Below the pieces are notes generated by a model. The model did no database searches, was not told the origin of the DNA, and saw only the letters and a program-made list of their open reading frames with translations. This document shows, in pieces, positions 47,546 to 57,999 of a DNA stretch of 64,000 nt. The DNA comes from Tetrapyrgos nigripes. Lineage: Eukaryota > Basidiomycota > Agaricomycetes > Agaricales > Campanellaceae. Within the stretch, counting starts at the first letter, position 1. Every line of letters begins with the position of its first letter. A program made the position numbers and the translations under genes. The stretch is from NCBI GenBank assembly GCA_013368315.1, contig JAACJM010000081.1:186001-250000 (forward strand). The letters run 5' to 3'.

Positions 47546-50440
47546 CAGACGAGGCAGACGAGGCAGACAGAGCAGACGAGACAGACGAGGCAAACGAAGC
47601 AGACGGGGCAGACGAGGCAGACAAAGCAAACGGGGCAGATGAGGCAGACGAGGCAGACGGGGCAGACAAGGCAGACCGAGCAGACCAGGCAGACAAGGCA
47701 GACAAGGCAGACGAAGCAAATGAGGCAAATGGGGCAGACAAGGCAGACAAAGCAGACAAGGCAGACAAGGCAGATGAGGCAGATGAAGCAGACAAGGCAG
47801 ACAAAGCAGACAAGGCAGACAAGGCAAACGAAGGAGACGACGAGGCAGACGTGGCAGACGAGGCAGACGAGGCAGACACGGCAGACAAGGCAGACAAGGC
47901 AGACAAGGCAGACAAGGCAGATGAGGCAGACGCAGCAGACGCGGCAGGCGCGGCAGACGAGGCAGGTGCGGCAGACGAGGCAGGCGCGGCAGACGAGGCA
48001 GGCGCGGCAGACGAGGCAGGCGCGGCAGACGAGGCAGGCGCGGCAGACGAGGCAGGCGCGGCAGACGAGGCAGGCGCGGCAGACGAGGCAGGCGCGGCAG
48101 ACGAGGCAGGCGCGGCAGACGAGGCAGGCGCGGCAGACGAGGCAGACGAGGCAGACGGGGCAGATGAGGCAGACGCAGCAGACGAGGCAGACGAGGCAGA
48201 TGAGGCAGACGAGGCAGACAAAGCAGACGGGGCAGACAAGGCAGACAAAGCAGACGAGGCAGACAGGGCAGACGGGGCAGACGAGGCAGACAAAGCAGAC
48301 GGGGCAGACGAGGCAGATGAAGCAGACGGGGGAGACAAGGCAGATGAAGCAGACGGGGCAGACAAGGCAGACGGAGCAGACAAGGCAGACAAGGCAGACG
48401 AGGCAGACAGAGCAGACGAGGCAGACAGAGCAGACGAGGCAGACAGAGCAGACAAGGCAGACAGAGCAGACAAGGCAGACAGAGCAGACAAGGCAGACGA
48501 GACAGACGGAGCAGACAAGGCAGACAGAGCAGACAAGGCAGACGAGACAGACGGAGCAGACAAGGCAGACGAGGCAGACAGAGCAGACGAGACAGAAGAG
48601 GCAGATGAAGCAGATGGGGCAGACGAGGCAGATGAAGCAGACGGGGCAGATGAGGCAGACAAAGCAGACGGGGCAGATGAGGCAGACAAAGCAGACGGGG
48701 CAGATGAGGCAGACGAGGCAGACGGAGCAGACGAGGCAGAAGAGGCAGATGGAGCAGACAAGGCAGACAAGGCAGACAAGGCAGACAAGGCAGACAGAGC
48801 AGACGAGGCAGACAAGGCAGACAAGGCAGACAGAGCAGACGAGGCAGACAGAGCAGACGAGGCAGACGAGGCAGACAAAGCAGACGGGGCAGACAAGGCA
48901 GACAAAGCAGACGAGGCAGACAGGGCAGACGGGGCAGACGAGGCAGACAAAGCAGACGGGGCAGACGAGGCAGATGAAGCAGACGGGGGAGACAAGGCAG
49001 ATGAAGCAGACGGGGCAGACAAGGCAGACGGAGCAGACAAGGCAGACAAGGCAGACGAGGCAGACAGAGCAGACGAGGCAGACAGAGCAGACGAGGCAGA
49101 CAGAGCAGACAAGGCAGACAGAGCAGACAAGGCAGACAGAGCAGACAAGGCAGACGAGACAGACGGAGCAGACAAGGCAGACGAGGCAGACAGAGCAGAC
49201 GAGACAGAAGAGGCAGATGAAGCAGATGGGGCAGACGAGGCAGATGAAGCAGACGGGGCAGATGAGGCAGACAAAGCAGACGGGGCAGATGAGGCAGACA
49301 AAGCAGACGGGGCAGATGAGGCAGACGAGGCAGACGGAGCAGACGAGGCAGAAGAGGCAGATGGAGCAGACAAGGCAGACAAGGCAGACAAGGCAGACAA
49401 GGCAGACAGAGCAGACGAGGCAGACAGAGCAGACGAGGCAGACGGAGCAGACGAGGCAGACGAGACAGACGGAGCAGACAAGGCAGACGAGGCAGACAGA
49501 GCAGACAAGACAGAAGAGGCAGACGAAGCAGACGGGGCAGACAAGGCAGACGGAGCAGACAAGGCAGACAAGGCAGACAAGGCAGACAGAGCAGACGAGG
49601 CAGACAGAGCAGACGAGGCAGACAGAGCAGACGAGGCAGACAGAGCAGACAAGGCAGACAGAGCAGACAAGGCAGACGAGACAGACGGAGCAGACAAGGC
49701 AGACGAGGCAGACAGAGCAGACGAGACAGAAGAGGCAGACGAAGCAGATGGGGCAGACGAGGCAGATGAAGCAGACGGGGCAGATGAGGCAGACGAAGCA
49801 GACGGGGCAGATGAGGCAGACAAAGCAGACGGGGCAGATGAGGCAGACGAGGCAGACGGAGCAGACGAGGCAGAAGAGGCAGATGGAGCAGACAAGGCAG
49901 ACAAGGCAGACAAGGCAGACAAGGCAGACAGAGCAGACGAGGCAGACAAGGCAGACAAGGCAGACAGAGCAGACGAGGCAGACAGAGCAGACGAGGCAGA
50001 CGGAGCAGACGAGGCAGACGAGACAGACGGAGCAGACAAGGCAGACGAGGCAGACAGAGCAGACAAGACAGAAGAGGCAGACGAAGCAGACGGGGCAGAC
50101 AAGGCAGACGAAGCAGACGGGGCAGACGAGGCAGACGAAGCAGACGGGGCAGACGAGGCAGACGAAGCAGACGGGGCAGATGAGGCAGACGAGGCAGACG
50201 GGGCAGATGGGGCAGACGAAGCAGACGGGGCAGACGAGGCAGACGAAGCAGACGGGGCAGACAAGGCAGACAGAGCAGACGAGACAGACGAGGCAGACAT
50301 GGGGCAGATGAGGCAGACGAAGCAGACAGGGCAGACAAGGCAGACGAAGCAGACAGGGCAGACAAGGCAGACGAAGCAGACAGGGCAGACAAGGCAGACG
50401 AAGCAGACGAAGCAGACGGGGAGATGACAAGGCAGACACA
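47546..50440. repeat. 9-bp minisatellite, 2.9 kb block with higher-order units
   Basis: About 320 units of GCAGACGNN. A segment at 47,944-48,135 has an 18-bp compound unit (GCAGGCGCG plus GCAGACGAG) repeated about ten times. Elsewhere longer blocks recur: GGGGGAGACAAGG is at 48,328 and 48,985 (657 bp = 73 units); GACAGAAGAGG is at 48,591, 49,203 and 49,725 (612 and 522 bp = 68 and 58 units). All spacings are exact multiples of nine. All six frames are open, which is an effect of the unit. Confidence 0.95.
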
Positions 50441-51707
50441 GTAGTCTGACCTTTTCCTGTCCAGCCTGAGCTGTCTATTTATATTTACTAAAATTTAATT
50501 AACCTGGTTGAATGAATTCATTGTATTACATCCTGTAAATTTTCAGTAAGCCCTTCTGTATTACTTAATTGACATGCACTGCAAATCCATCCAACAAGTC
50601 TCTTGTAAGTCCATTGGATATACATGATGACTTACAAAATAGTCACTTTTCAGTAAAGTCATTGTAATGTCTTGTGACTTACAAGTGTCTTACTGTGACC
50701 AGTCTGTCACACTGTATATTCTCCATTTAGCATGCAGGTTTTTTCCAGAGACTTACGAGATAGACTTTTAAAACCTGCATCTTGTAATTCCCTTGTAAAA
50801 TCACAAGTCTTTCTAGGGTATTACTGTGACACAGTTGTCCCTCCATAAATTCAGTGTAAATATGAGCAGTCTTACCCAAGACTTTCAAGTTCTACCTTCT
50901 GGTAAGTCCTCTGTAAATTTTACTTGGTTTACAAATTGTCTTACTGTGACATTATCTCACACTGAAATACCCTGGTATTTCAGTTCTGTTTTACAAGAAG
51001 ACATACTGTGACAAAAAAGTCACCTTGTAATTCCACTTTATGCTCTTCAATGCTATACTGTGACAAACCCTCACACTGAATGTCCATGGTATGTCCTTGC
51101 AGCTTACAATGGTCTTTCAGAATAGTCCTCATTTTTTGTCTATTTTGTAATACACTTGTAAGTCAAGCTAACTTACATATTGATTGGTTCCCCATAATAC
51201 TCTTGTAATACTCCAGTAAGGCTGAGGATTTACCTGTGTTTGTAGCAAATGTTTCTTGTAATTCCTTCATAATACAGCTAGTCTTACAAGTGTATTACTG
51301 TGACTTGATTGTCACACTGTAAATTTCTTGTAGATTTTGCTTCCTTGTAAGTCCTTTGTAAATCTCTCTTGCCTTACTGTTTGTAATACTGTGATTATCT
51401 GTCACACTGAAATACTCCAGTATTTCTTATGTGTCTTACTACATGACACATTGTGACAACAAAGTCACTCTGAAATTCCCGCGTAATTCCACAGTATATC
51501 CACCAAGGGTATACAGTGACAGCAAGTCACACTGAAAGTCCAGGGTATTTCTTTGTGACTTACAATGGTCATACAAGGTTGTTCTAATTTTTTCTATCTC
51601 TTGTAATACTAATGTATGACAAGGAGTCTTACATATTGATTGGCTTGGTGTAATACTCTTGTAAAGCCTCAGTAAAGCAGAGGATTTACAAGTGTTTGCA
51701 CTCAGTG
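50441..51707 (-). repeat. Right subterminal zone of element 2
   Basis: Reverse complement of 31,706-32,870 with scattered differences. Dense in CTTGTAAGTC / GACTTACAAG, TTACAAG and TCACAGTA words at irregular 20-60 bp spacing. Ends CTCAGTG at 51,707. Confidence 0.85.
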
Positions 51708-54700
51708 CCACCAATGTGATTACTAGTATTAATCTTCTGCAAAGTTCCGACCAAACGCTCAAACGGAAAGCACCACCAGTTAAGTATGGGTCCATAGCGT
51801 ATGAGGAAGTCATATATGTGACTGGCTGCGTGAATATTGGGGTGAGCAGCGTGTTCTCTTGTATGAGGATGTACTTTACGCAAATTGTTGACCCATTTAT
51901 CAACGAACTCCTGAAATGCATCTGCACGATCAGTCGTCATTGTGTTCCGGCAAACTATCATTACTGCCTGGAAGAGCCACATAGTATGATCCAAAACACT
52001 TTGTAGAACAGCAGGATCTTGACTCGGTGGAGAGTGTTCGTCTCCCCACAACGTCACGAGGGCAATGGGTAGATAGATGGTGCTGAGGATCCTCCATTCG
52101 TCAGCTTTGAGAGTGCCTGCGTCAGTGTCACCATAGTTCTTAGGCACAGAGTTGACCCATGATGGGGTCTGAGTCGTGGCGATGACGTGGCAGATGTGGG
52201 CGAGGGTGTTGTGGGTACTGGTAACAGGAAGGTTGTGGCTTGCGTGCATGGGTTGTTTCAATCTCTGCGAGAAGGATCAGACCGCAGGAAAAAAAGATTG
52301 AAGTATTATCTCACCCAATTGATCAGTATTGCGACGAGGTGAGACTTTGTATTTGCCTCTTTATGAAAAGAAAACTGTGTTTCGGGGTTCTTCGACTTTG
52401 ATTTCTGAGTGACTCGCTTCAGGTAGAGGTCGGCGACCTCTTCCCGAATATCATTCAACGCCAACGAAAGCCCTAAATTGTGCACCACGAAGTGCAATGA
52501 ATTCAAGTTGGGCTTGTTGTATAACCGGGTCCACAATCCTTCCAGCATGAGCGACTTGTCGCCCTGAAGGCTTGCTGAACCTTCGTGACACATGGGACGT
52601 CCTTCTCCTCCAAAGTGCGACCTGGGGGGCCAAGGTCGTCTGAATAATCTACCCATGGCCAGTCATATGCATACTTGAAGTTTTCTGAATCGGTCTTAGT
52701 CTTGGAGGCACTAGTATCCAGTCGGAGGACATGACGGCAGTGGTAATGAACAATGCCCTCGAGGATGCAATGCATGGCATCGATGACTAGCATCTTGGTT
52801 GGGTCCCAATACTCCAGCATCCAGAACAATGACCAACAAACTCCGTGCTGTTTGAAAAGCGACTTTCGTTGTGCAACAGTCTGAGCATCCCGATATTGCT
52901 CAGCCAGACGACGTAGTTCATTCACATCTCGCATTGGTCAATGTGAGTGATTGGTGTTCATAACCTGTTCCCTTCCTCGTAACCGACATATGGTGCATAT
53001 AAACTCGGAGTTGATGCCCTGAAATCCAGCCACCTTTCGAGCAGCGGGAAGATCATTAGTCGAAAGAAAAATTCCCGTCTCCACCGCTGTCTCCAACTCC
53101 GATTCAGCCGTTCGGGAGACCTTCAGACTGGGCTTCCAAGCTGTAGCAAACTTCTCGATGACCAGGCACACAAAGTGATCCATTTCGTTGACGTTCGGTT
53201 CCTTTGGACCGGGTATAATGCCAGCAATATACATGTATTCGGGAAGATAGCGAATGGAAGGATCCAGGGCCAAGTTGGCACAGGAGATGACGCCAATGGA
53301 TTAAGTGGGTCCACGATGAGTTATGCCGTTGGGGTTTAAGAAATCTGTGTGAATGGAGAATGCGAGACAGATCTTGGCTCCACAGTTCACAAATAATGAT
53401 CTGTCTGGTCCCTTGAAGTCAGAAGTGAAGTTCGCTTCGAAAACATTCTGAACATCATTGCATGCGGTTCCACTATTAATGGCTTCATAAGCATCATCAG
53501 CTGCCTTGTTCGAGAGCCCAAGGTAGGTAGGATCGGCAAGACAACGGGCCAGGTAGTCATGAAAGGAACTGACGAGGTAGGGCTTGATTGGATGGGCTGT
53601 GCCATTGGAACGGCGATTCAACAGTCCAGTTCCACATATTGACTTCCCACTCTCGCCAACAACTAGGTTGGCACATGTCTCGGGATAATGAGATTGGCCG
53701 TTGTTGTCTAACATGGTTGCCTTGTTGGTGAAGTTGCATGTGGGGCACACTGCATACATATCAAAGGAACCTTCAACTCCAAACTTTTTCAGAGCGTTGG
53801 CAAGAGATGTCGGCATATCCGAGATGATGGTGTTCTGGGAAGGTGTGGGGGAATACGAGATGCTGCTGTCATGAGTCCCTCCCGTGGACATGCCCAACTT
53901 CACCAACAAGACCATGACCCCAACGAGGAAGTTGCATTGCGTGATGGATAGACCTATGACCATGTTGCAAATGACAGCAAGTAGAATCAAAACTTGGTTG
54001 ATTTGATCTAATTTAGGGAAGTCCGAGTTGTAGACATAATCTGAGGACAAATGAGAATGTATAACACAGAACAGGAAAAAAGGAGACCTTACCTGCATTG
54101 ATTCTAACCGGTGCCTTGGGAACACGGAAAGCGTCCAAAGCAGCGATCTTGATGCTGAGACTTCGAAGGCGTTCATGCAAGGCCTTTCTCTGATTATTGA
54201 GCTGCTCTACCTTCGAGGCTGAATCACTGCTACTGCGACGGGCGGCCGATTTCTGCCTGCGATGTGCATTGGAAAGAAGTTGTGTAATCTCTCCTAGACT
54301 GCTCTTCAAGAAAGTACGCGCCAACTCCAGCTTCAAATCCTGCTGTTCAGCATCCAAGGACAAGAATGCATCACCAAACAGCATATCTTCATGTTCTGCC
54401 AATCTCCCACTCATATTTTCCAATGCCAAGTGTTCCTTCTGATCACGAAGTGTAGTCGCTGGATCTGAAGCCAGTGGAGTAAGGAAATTTGGTGTGGTAG
54501 GCTGTGGAGAACCTGCTGGAGATTGATTTGACGGTCGTCGAGGCAAATACACAGCAGTTGAACCAAACTGACGTCCGGGTCACTGAGACGGGGAGGAGAC
54601 AGGGCTGCGTGCAGCAACGGCAGCCTGCAGACCCTCGATGACATCAGACATCTCTAAGGGGCGATAGGCACGGGAGGAAGTGCTGGCCTGCTGGTAGGCT

Positions 54701-55307
54701 TCGCACGATGAAGAGAATAGTTTGTTGTGCAAGGATCTGTCCACAGGAGTCGCGGTAATGGTCGCTGCAGTGAGAAGAGTCACCAAATCGTTGTCGAACC
54801 GGCTACTGCTTGACGTCTGATCATTCTGAGGCATTATCGCAATAGATTAGACCGACGCTGAGGATGAAACAAGAACTGGGCGTACAGCTGAATTCATTAT
54901 CCTTGGCGAGAAAGATCCCAGCATGGCATTGTCATCCTCAATGTTGAGGGCTCCCATAGCCATATTGAGGGTTCCCATACCCTCAGCTGGTAGCGACAAG
55001 TGCGACGAGTGAGACTATACAACGTTAAGTCTATGACAAGGCTGTGGTGTGACTGGGACTCACCAACAACTCCTCCTGTAGCTTGAGAGAACCCATTCCG
55101 TCGAGGAGTTCAGAGGGAAGCGACGAGTTTGCCTGAAAACTTTTCAGCTGAGGAAATGCTGTTGCTGAACGGGTACTGACATTACGAGAGGTTTCTTGAG
55201 TCGAGTCACCAGAAACAACCTGCAAAACAGTCAACAGATGTCCGTGGTACAAGAAAGACCTCACACACATCAGGACCTGGGGATACGGAAAATCCTCTGA
55301 AACCCCT
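51708..55307 (-). pseudogene. Tnp2/EnSpm-like transposase gene, broken
   Basis: Minus-strand pieces in order: GVSEDFPYPQV and VVSGDSTQETSRN exons (55,070-55,307), a Met/Ser-rich part (54,545-55,020), a helical region (54,097-54,544), then DYVYNSDFPKLDQINQVL, CPTCNFTNKA, HDYLARCLADP (53,304-54,042), YLPEYMYIAGIIPGPKEPN and FQGINSEFICTIC (52,990-53,300), DAMHCILEGIVHYH (52,770), LNSLHFVVHNLGL (52,480) and, after an intron near 52,280, HIYDFLIRYGPILNWWCFPFER...NHIGG. These are the landmarks of fungal Tnp2-domain transposases of the CACTA/EnSpm superfamily. In-frame stops lie at 54,847, 54,580, 53,301 and 52,938, and the frame shifts near 52,580. The gene stops at HIGG where element 2 is inserted; the missing C-terminus is not on the far side of element 2. 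Confidence 0.8.
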
Positions 55308-56345
55308 GGTAAGAGAGGAGAACATGGCGAAGTGAGAATGCTGCAGAAATTGTGAATCATTGGTATAAAAAGCATCAGAACAATAAAGTCGTAGGCATGT
55401 TTGCCTTGGAAACCAGGAGCCTAGTTCTCCCTAATTCTTGTTCTCCCTCCCTTTATGTTTTCCCGTCCGAATCCTTCTTCCCATCTAAGCGTATACATTT
55501 GTATTCCGTGGTTGGAAGCCTGGAAGGAGAGATGATCCCATTTCCGTGGTTGGAATAACATGGAAGGAGATAATCCCATTAGCCTGTGCCAGGAGTAAGG
55601 ATTCGAGTGGAAGATACCTTGTACTTCACGAATGCTCTCCAAGCATCTGAAGAGCGACTTATGCGACCAGATGAGCCGAACTATATCTGGGGGAATAGTC
55701 GGAGTCGACCAGACTGTAGGACGTGAAGTGCAGGTAGAACCGCATTCTAGCTGCACCAGAACGAAACGCATTCGTCCTGTAGAAAGCACTGAAACGGATT
55801 CGGATGCCTGGTGGCACGTACAACAATGGGGCGGAATGGGGTGGGTGAAGAACAGTAAGGGCATGAAGGGACGTAACGTTTGGCTATTGTGTTTTTGACT
55901 ATTGGTGGGAAAAACTCTTGTGCATTGGGCCGTGCTTGGCTAATTGAAAGATTCGTATTGTAATACCATATTCCCGAAACACACAACAAACGCACAACTC
56001 TTTATGGTACAGTTCATCTGTCAATCCGCCTTGTTGTAGAGTTCGCCTCTTCAACAACTCACCTTCTGAGCAACCGGTTAAAGGATGCGCTCCTCTGATC
56101 ACAAAACCCCTTCCGGCACATCCTCCCCTACAAAGCACGTAGAGGGCTGGATCTAGAATCACATGACAACACAGGCATTATCCTTGAACGCCATCGTTCC
56201 TTGTACTTGTATCTTGCTTGTATCGCTTACTCACTTAATCCCAACTGTTAAACAACGTAAATTTCTTAAGGGTACGTTTTAAAGCTGCTACGTCTAACCA
56301 CCGTAGCCACTTGACGCTCTATTTCAGACATCTCATCCTCCACCT
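55308..56345. other. Intergenic, hairpin motif copy inside
   Basis: No supported gene. A small direct duplication (TTTCCGTGGTTGGAA at about 55,541 and ATTCCGTGGTTGGAA at 55,502) and the dispersed double-hairpin motif at 55,734-55,808 are the only structures seen. Confidence 0.45.
55734..55808 (-). repeat. Double-hairpin dispersed motif, copy 3
   Basis: TAGAACCGCATTCTA and AACGAAACGCATTCGT at the same spacing as copies 1 and 2, then GCACTGAAACGGATTCGG. The flanks do not resemble the 545 bp block, so the motif itself is what is conserved. Confidence 0.65.
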
Positions 56346-57139
56346 ATGCTGTCTCAATCCAACATCCAGGACCCTTTGTCAATTGCATCTGCACCCACAG
56401 CATCTATACCCCCAGTTCTCCCTGGTGGTGAGCCATCTGGAGGAAAAGGAGGGAGCGGCCTCAATGGAACCGAGGTACAGGTGCATGCAGCCAACACATG
56501 TGAAGGAGGAAGCTCTTATGATGAGCTTGAAGGACAAGATCGGCCAGCCGCAGATAACATCCCCGGCGACGTCGCTCCCCGTCACTCACAGTGTCCTGAC
56601 CAAGCCGCAGACAACATCCCCAGCGATGTCGCTCCCCGTCACTCGCGGCGTGCTGACCAATCTATACCCAGAGCCAGCACACCTGAAGGAGGAAGTCCGT
56701 ATGATGAGCTTGAAAAGGACGCAGACAACATCCCACACTCTTCCGTTATACCAATTGATCCCTCCTGTGGCTTCGTTGCCCGTCCCTCATGGGGTTCTGA
56801 CGTGGTCACGGTCTTCCCTGAATCTAGTGTCCTCGTTTGTGCACGCGACGCAAGTGTTAATCACTTCAGTAAACGACTGGCGTACAATGTTCTACTTCCA
56901 GATATTCGTTTTCAGCTACCTGACATTGTCGCCATCACCAAACATGGTAGAATTGTTGTACCCATGCCTACTGTCAGGATCCAGTCTCAAAACTTCATTG
57001 TTCACCCCACTTGTTCAGCAGAGAGTGATTCATCCTCATCAGAGGACAATGATTCGTCCTTGACAGAGAATACTGTTATCCCAACAGAGAATGCTTCGCC
57101 TACAACAGTTGATGGTCCGTCTCCCACTGCTGTGAATTT
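56346..57139 (+). CDS. First exon of a hypothetical protein (partial gene)
   Basis: An open frame of about 264 codons from ATG 56,346 ends at a GTAAGT donor after AVNL. The product is Pro/Ser/Asp-rich with an internal duplication (AADNIPGDVAPRHS then AADNIPSDVAPRHS; SSYDELEG then SPYDELEK) and a more ordered stretch around RLAYNVLLPDIRF and DIVAITKHGRIVVPMPTV. Beyond the donor there is only a short intron-like segment and a microsatellite, so the remaining exons are missing or replaced. It resembles the next gene in composition and in ending exon 1 with a Leu codon split at phase 2. Confidence 0.5.
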
Positions 57140-57210
57140 GTAAGTCTTTACTATACGACGCATTTGTGTTCCTTGGGGATAAACAGTTATTGTAACAGGG
57201 GATTCTCAAT

Positions 57211-57343
57211 GCATAACAATGACGACAATGACAACAACAACAATGACAACAACAACAATGACAACAACAACAATGACAACAACAACAATGATAACAACAA
57301 CAATGACAACAACAACAATGACAACAACAACAACAATGATGGC
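57211..57343 (+). repeat. 15-bp microsatellite
   Basis: About eight or nine copies of GACAACAACAACAAT with one shortened and one lengthened unit. It reads (Asp-Asn-Asn-Asn-Asn)n in one frame and lies just after the donor of the preceding exon. Confidence 0.9.
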
Positions 57344-57999
57344 AGTGTAAAGCAGGATCGCAATGGGAGATTGTGACCGCGTTTCAAGGCTACGTGGGCT
57401 TCCATGATGCGCCCAGAATAGGTCGCTGTTTTCTTTTAAAATCGTTGGTTGGTTACTCGACCTATAGACACTACATAAACGTTTGCGTCATGATATGTTC
57501 TCTTCATTACGATATGAAACATTGTAGTTTATAAACACTTTGTAGTAGTATCTTGTCCACTCTTAGAGCTCAGAGACCCGTAGCATTGAGGTACTGTAAC
57601 TGAATTTATGCGTTCGAGCTGATTACACCATCCTGAGGCTCGTTTTTCGGCTATCGATCAAGGCGGTCTACCGTCTAATTAGGCGCACTTATTATGTTCC
57701 TTATGTAACTTGGTCAATTGTCGTCTTGGCTCTCACTCCCACCCCCTCCATCTCATTGGCATTCAAATACATTTCGGTGTGACACGATTCAGGGATGAAT
57801 TTGTTTCGTTCTTTGGTACAGTTAGAATCCGCTTCTATCTGTGGAACCCAGGGCCTGCTAGCGTTTTGTCAACGCTTTTGTCTAAACCACATGTGTGTCA
57901 CCGTCATTCATTTCTAACTCCCCTCCTTCTACTCCAATCTTACGCTCACGGCGTCCACATTTTCTCGTTGCCTAATACTGACAGAGAACAGCAGCTCCA
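57344..57999. other. Intergenic with hairpin motif copy
   Basis: No gene supported. Holds the dispersed double-hairpin motif at 57,760-57,838 and the promoter region of the next gene. Confidence 0.45.
57760..57838 (+). repeat. Double-hairpin dispersed motif, copy 4
   Basis: GCATTCAAATACATTTCGGTG, then GATGAATTTGTTTCGTTC and TAGAATCCGCTTCTA. The second stem is intact; the first has weakened pairing. Confidence 0.6.

Larger units (their letters stand above)
38795..51707. mobile_element. CACTG-ended element 2, split by a Copia element
   Basis: The right end ...TTTGCACTCAGTG stops at 51,707; the right subterminal zone (50,440-51,707) is the inverted counterpart of 31,706-32,870. The left subterminal zone (38,795-39,190) matches only the inner part, from 32,570 on, so the left terminus has been deleted. 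Between them are two minisatellite blocks, 39,195-40,450 and 47,551-50,440. Removing the Copia element leaves about 5.8 kb, more than 4 kb of it minisatellite. No transposase is encoded inside. The right end interrupts a Tnp2-like transposase gene exactly after its conserved HIGG motif. Confidence 0.75.

Noticed and set aside
47460..50439. Open frames of 890-976 codons in all frames of the minisatellite
   Set aside because: The 9-bp unit contains no stop in any register on either strand, so every frame is open. No start context, splice signal or non-repeat domain supports translation.
57164..57376. Asn/Asp-rich protein
   Set aside because: It is the translation of a 15-bp microsatellite with no supporting context.
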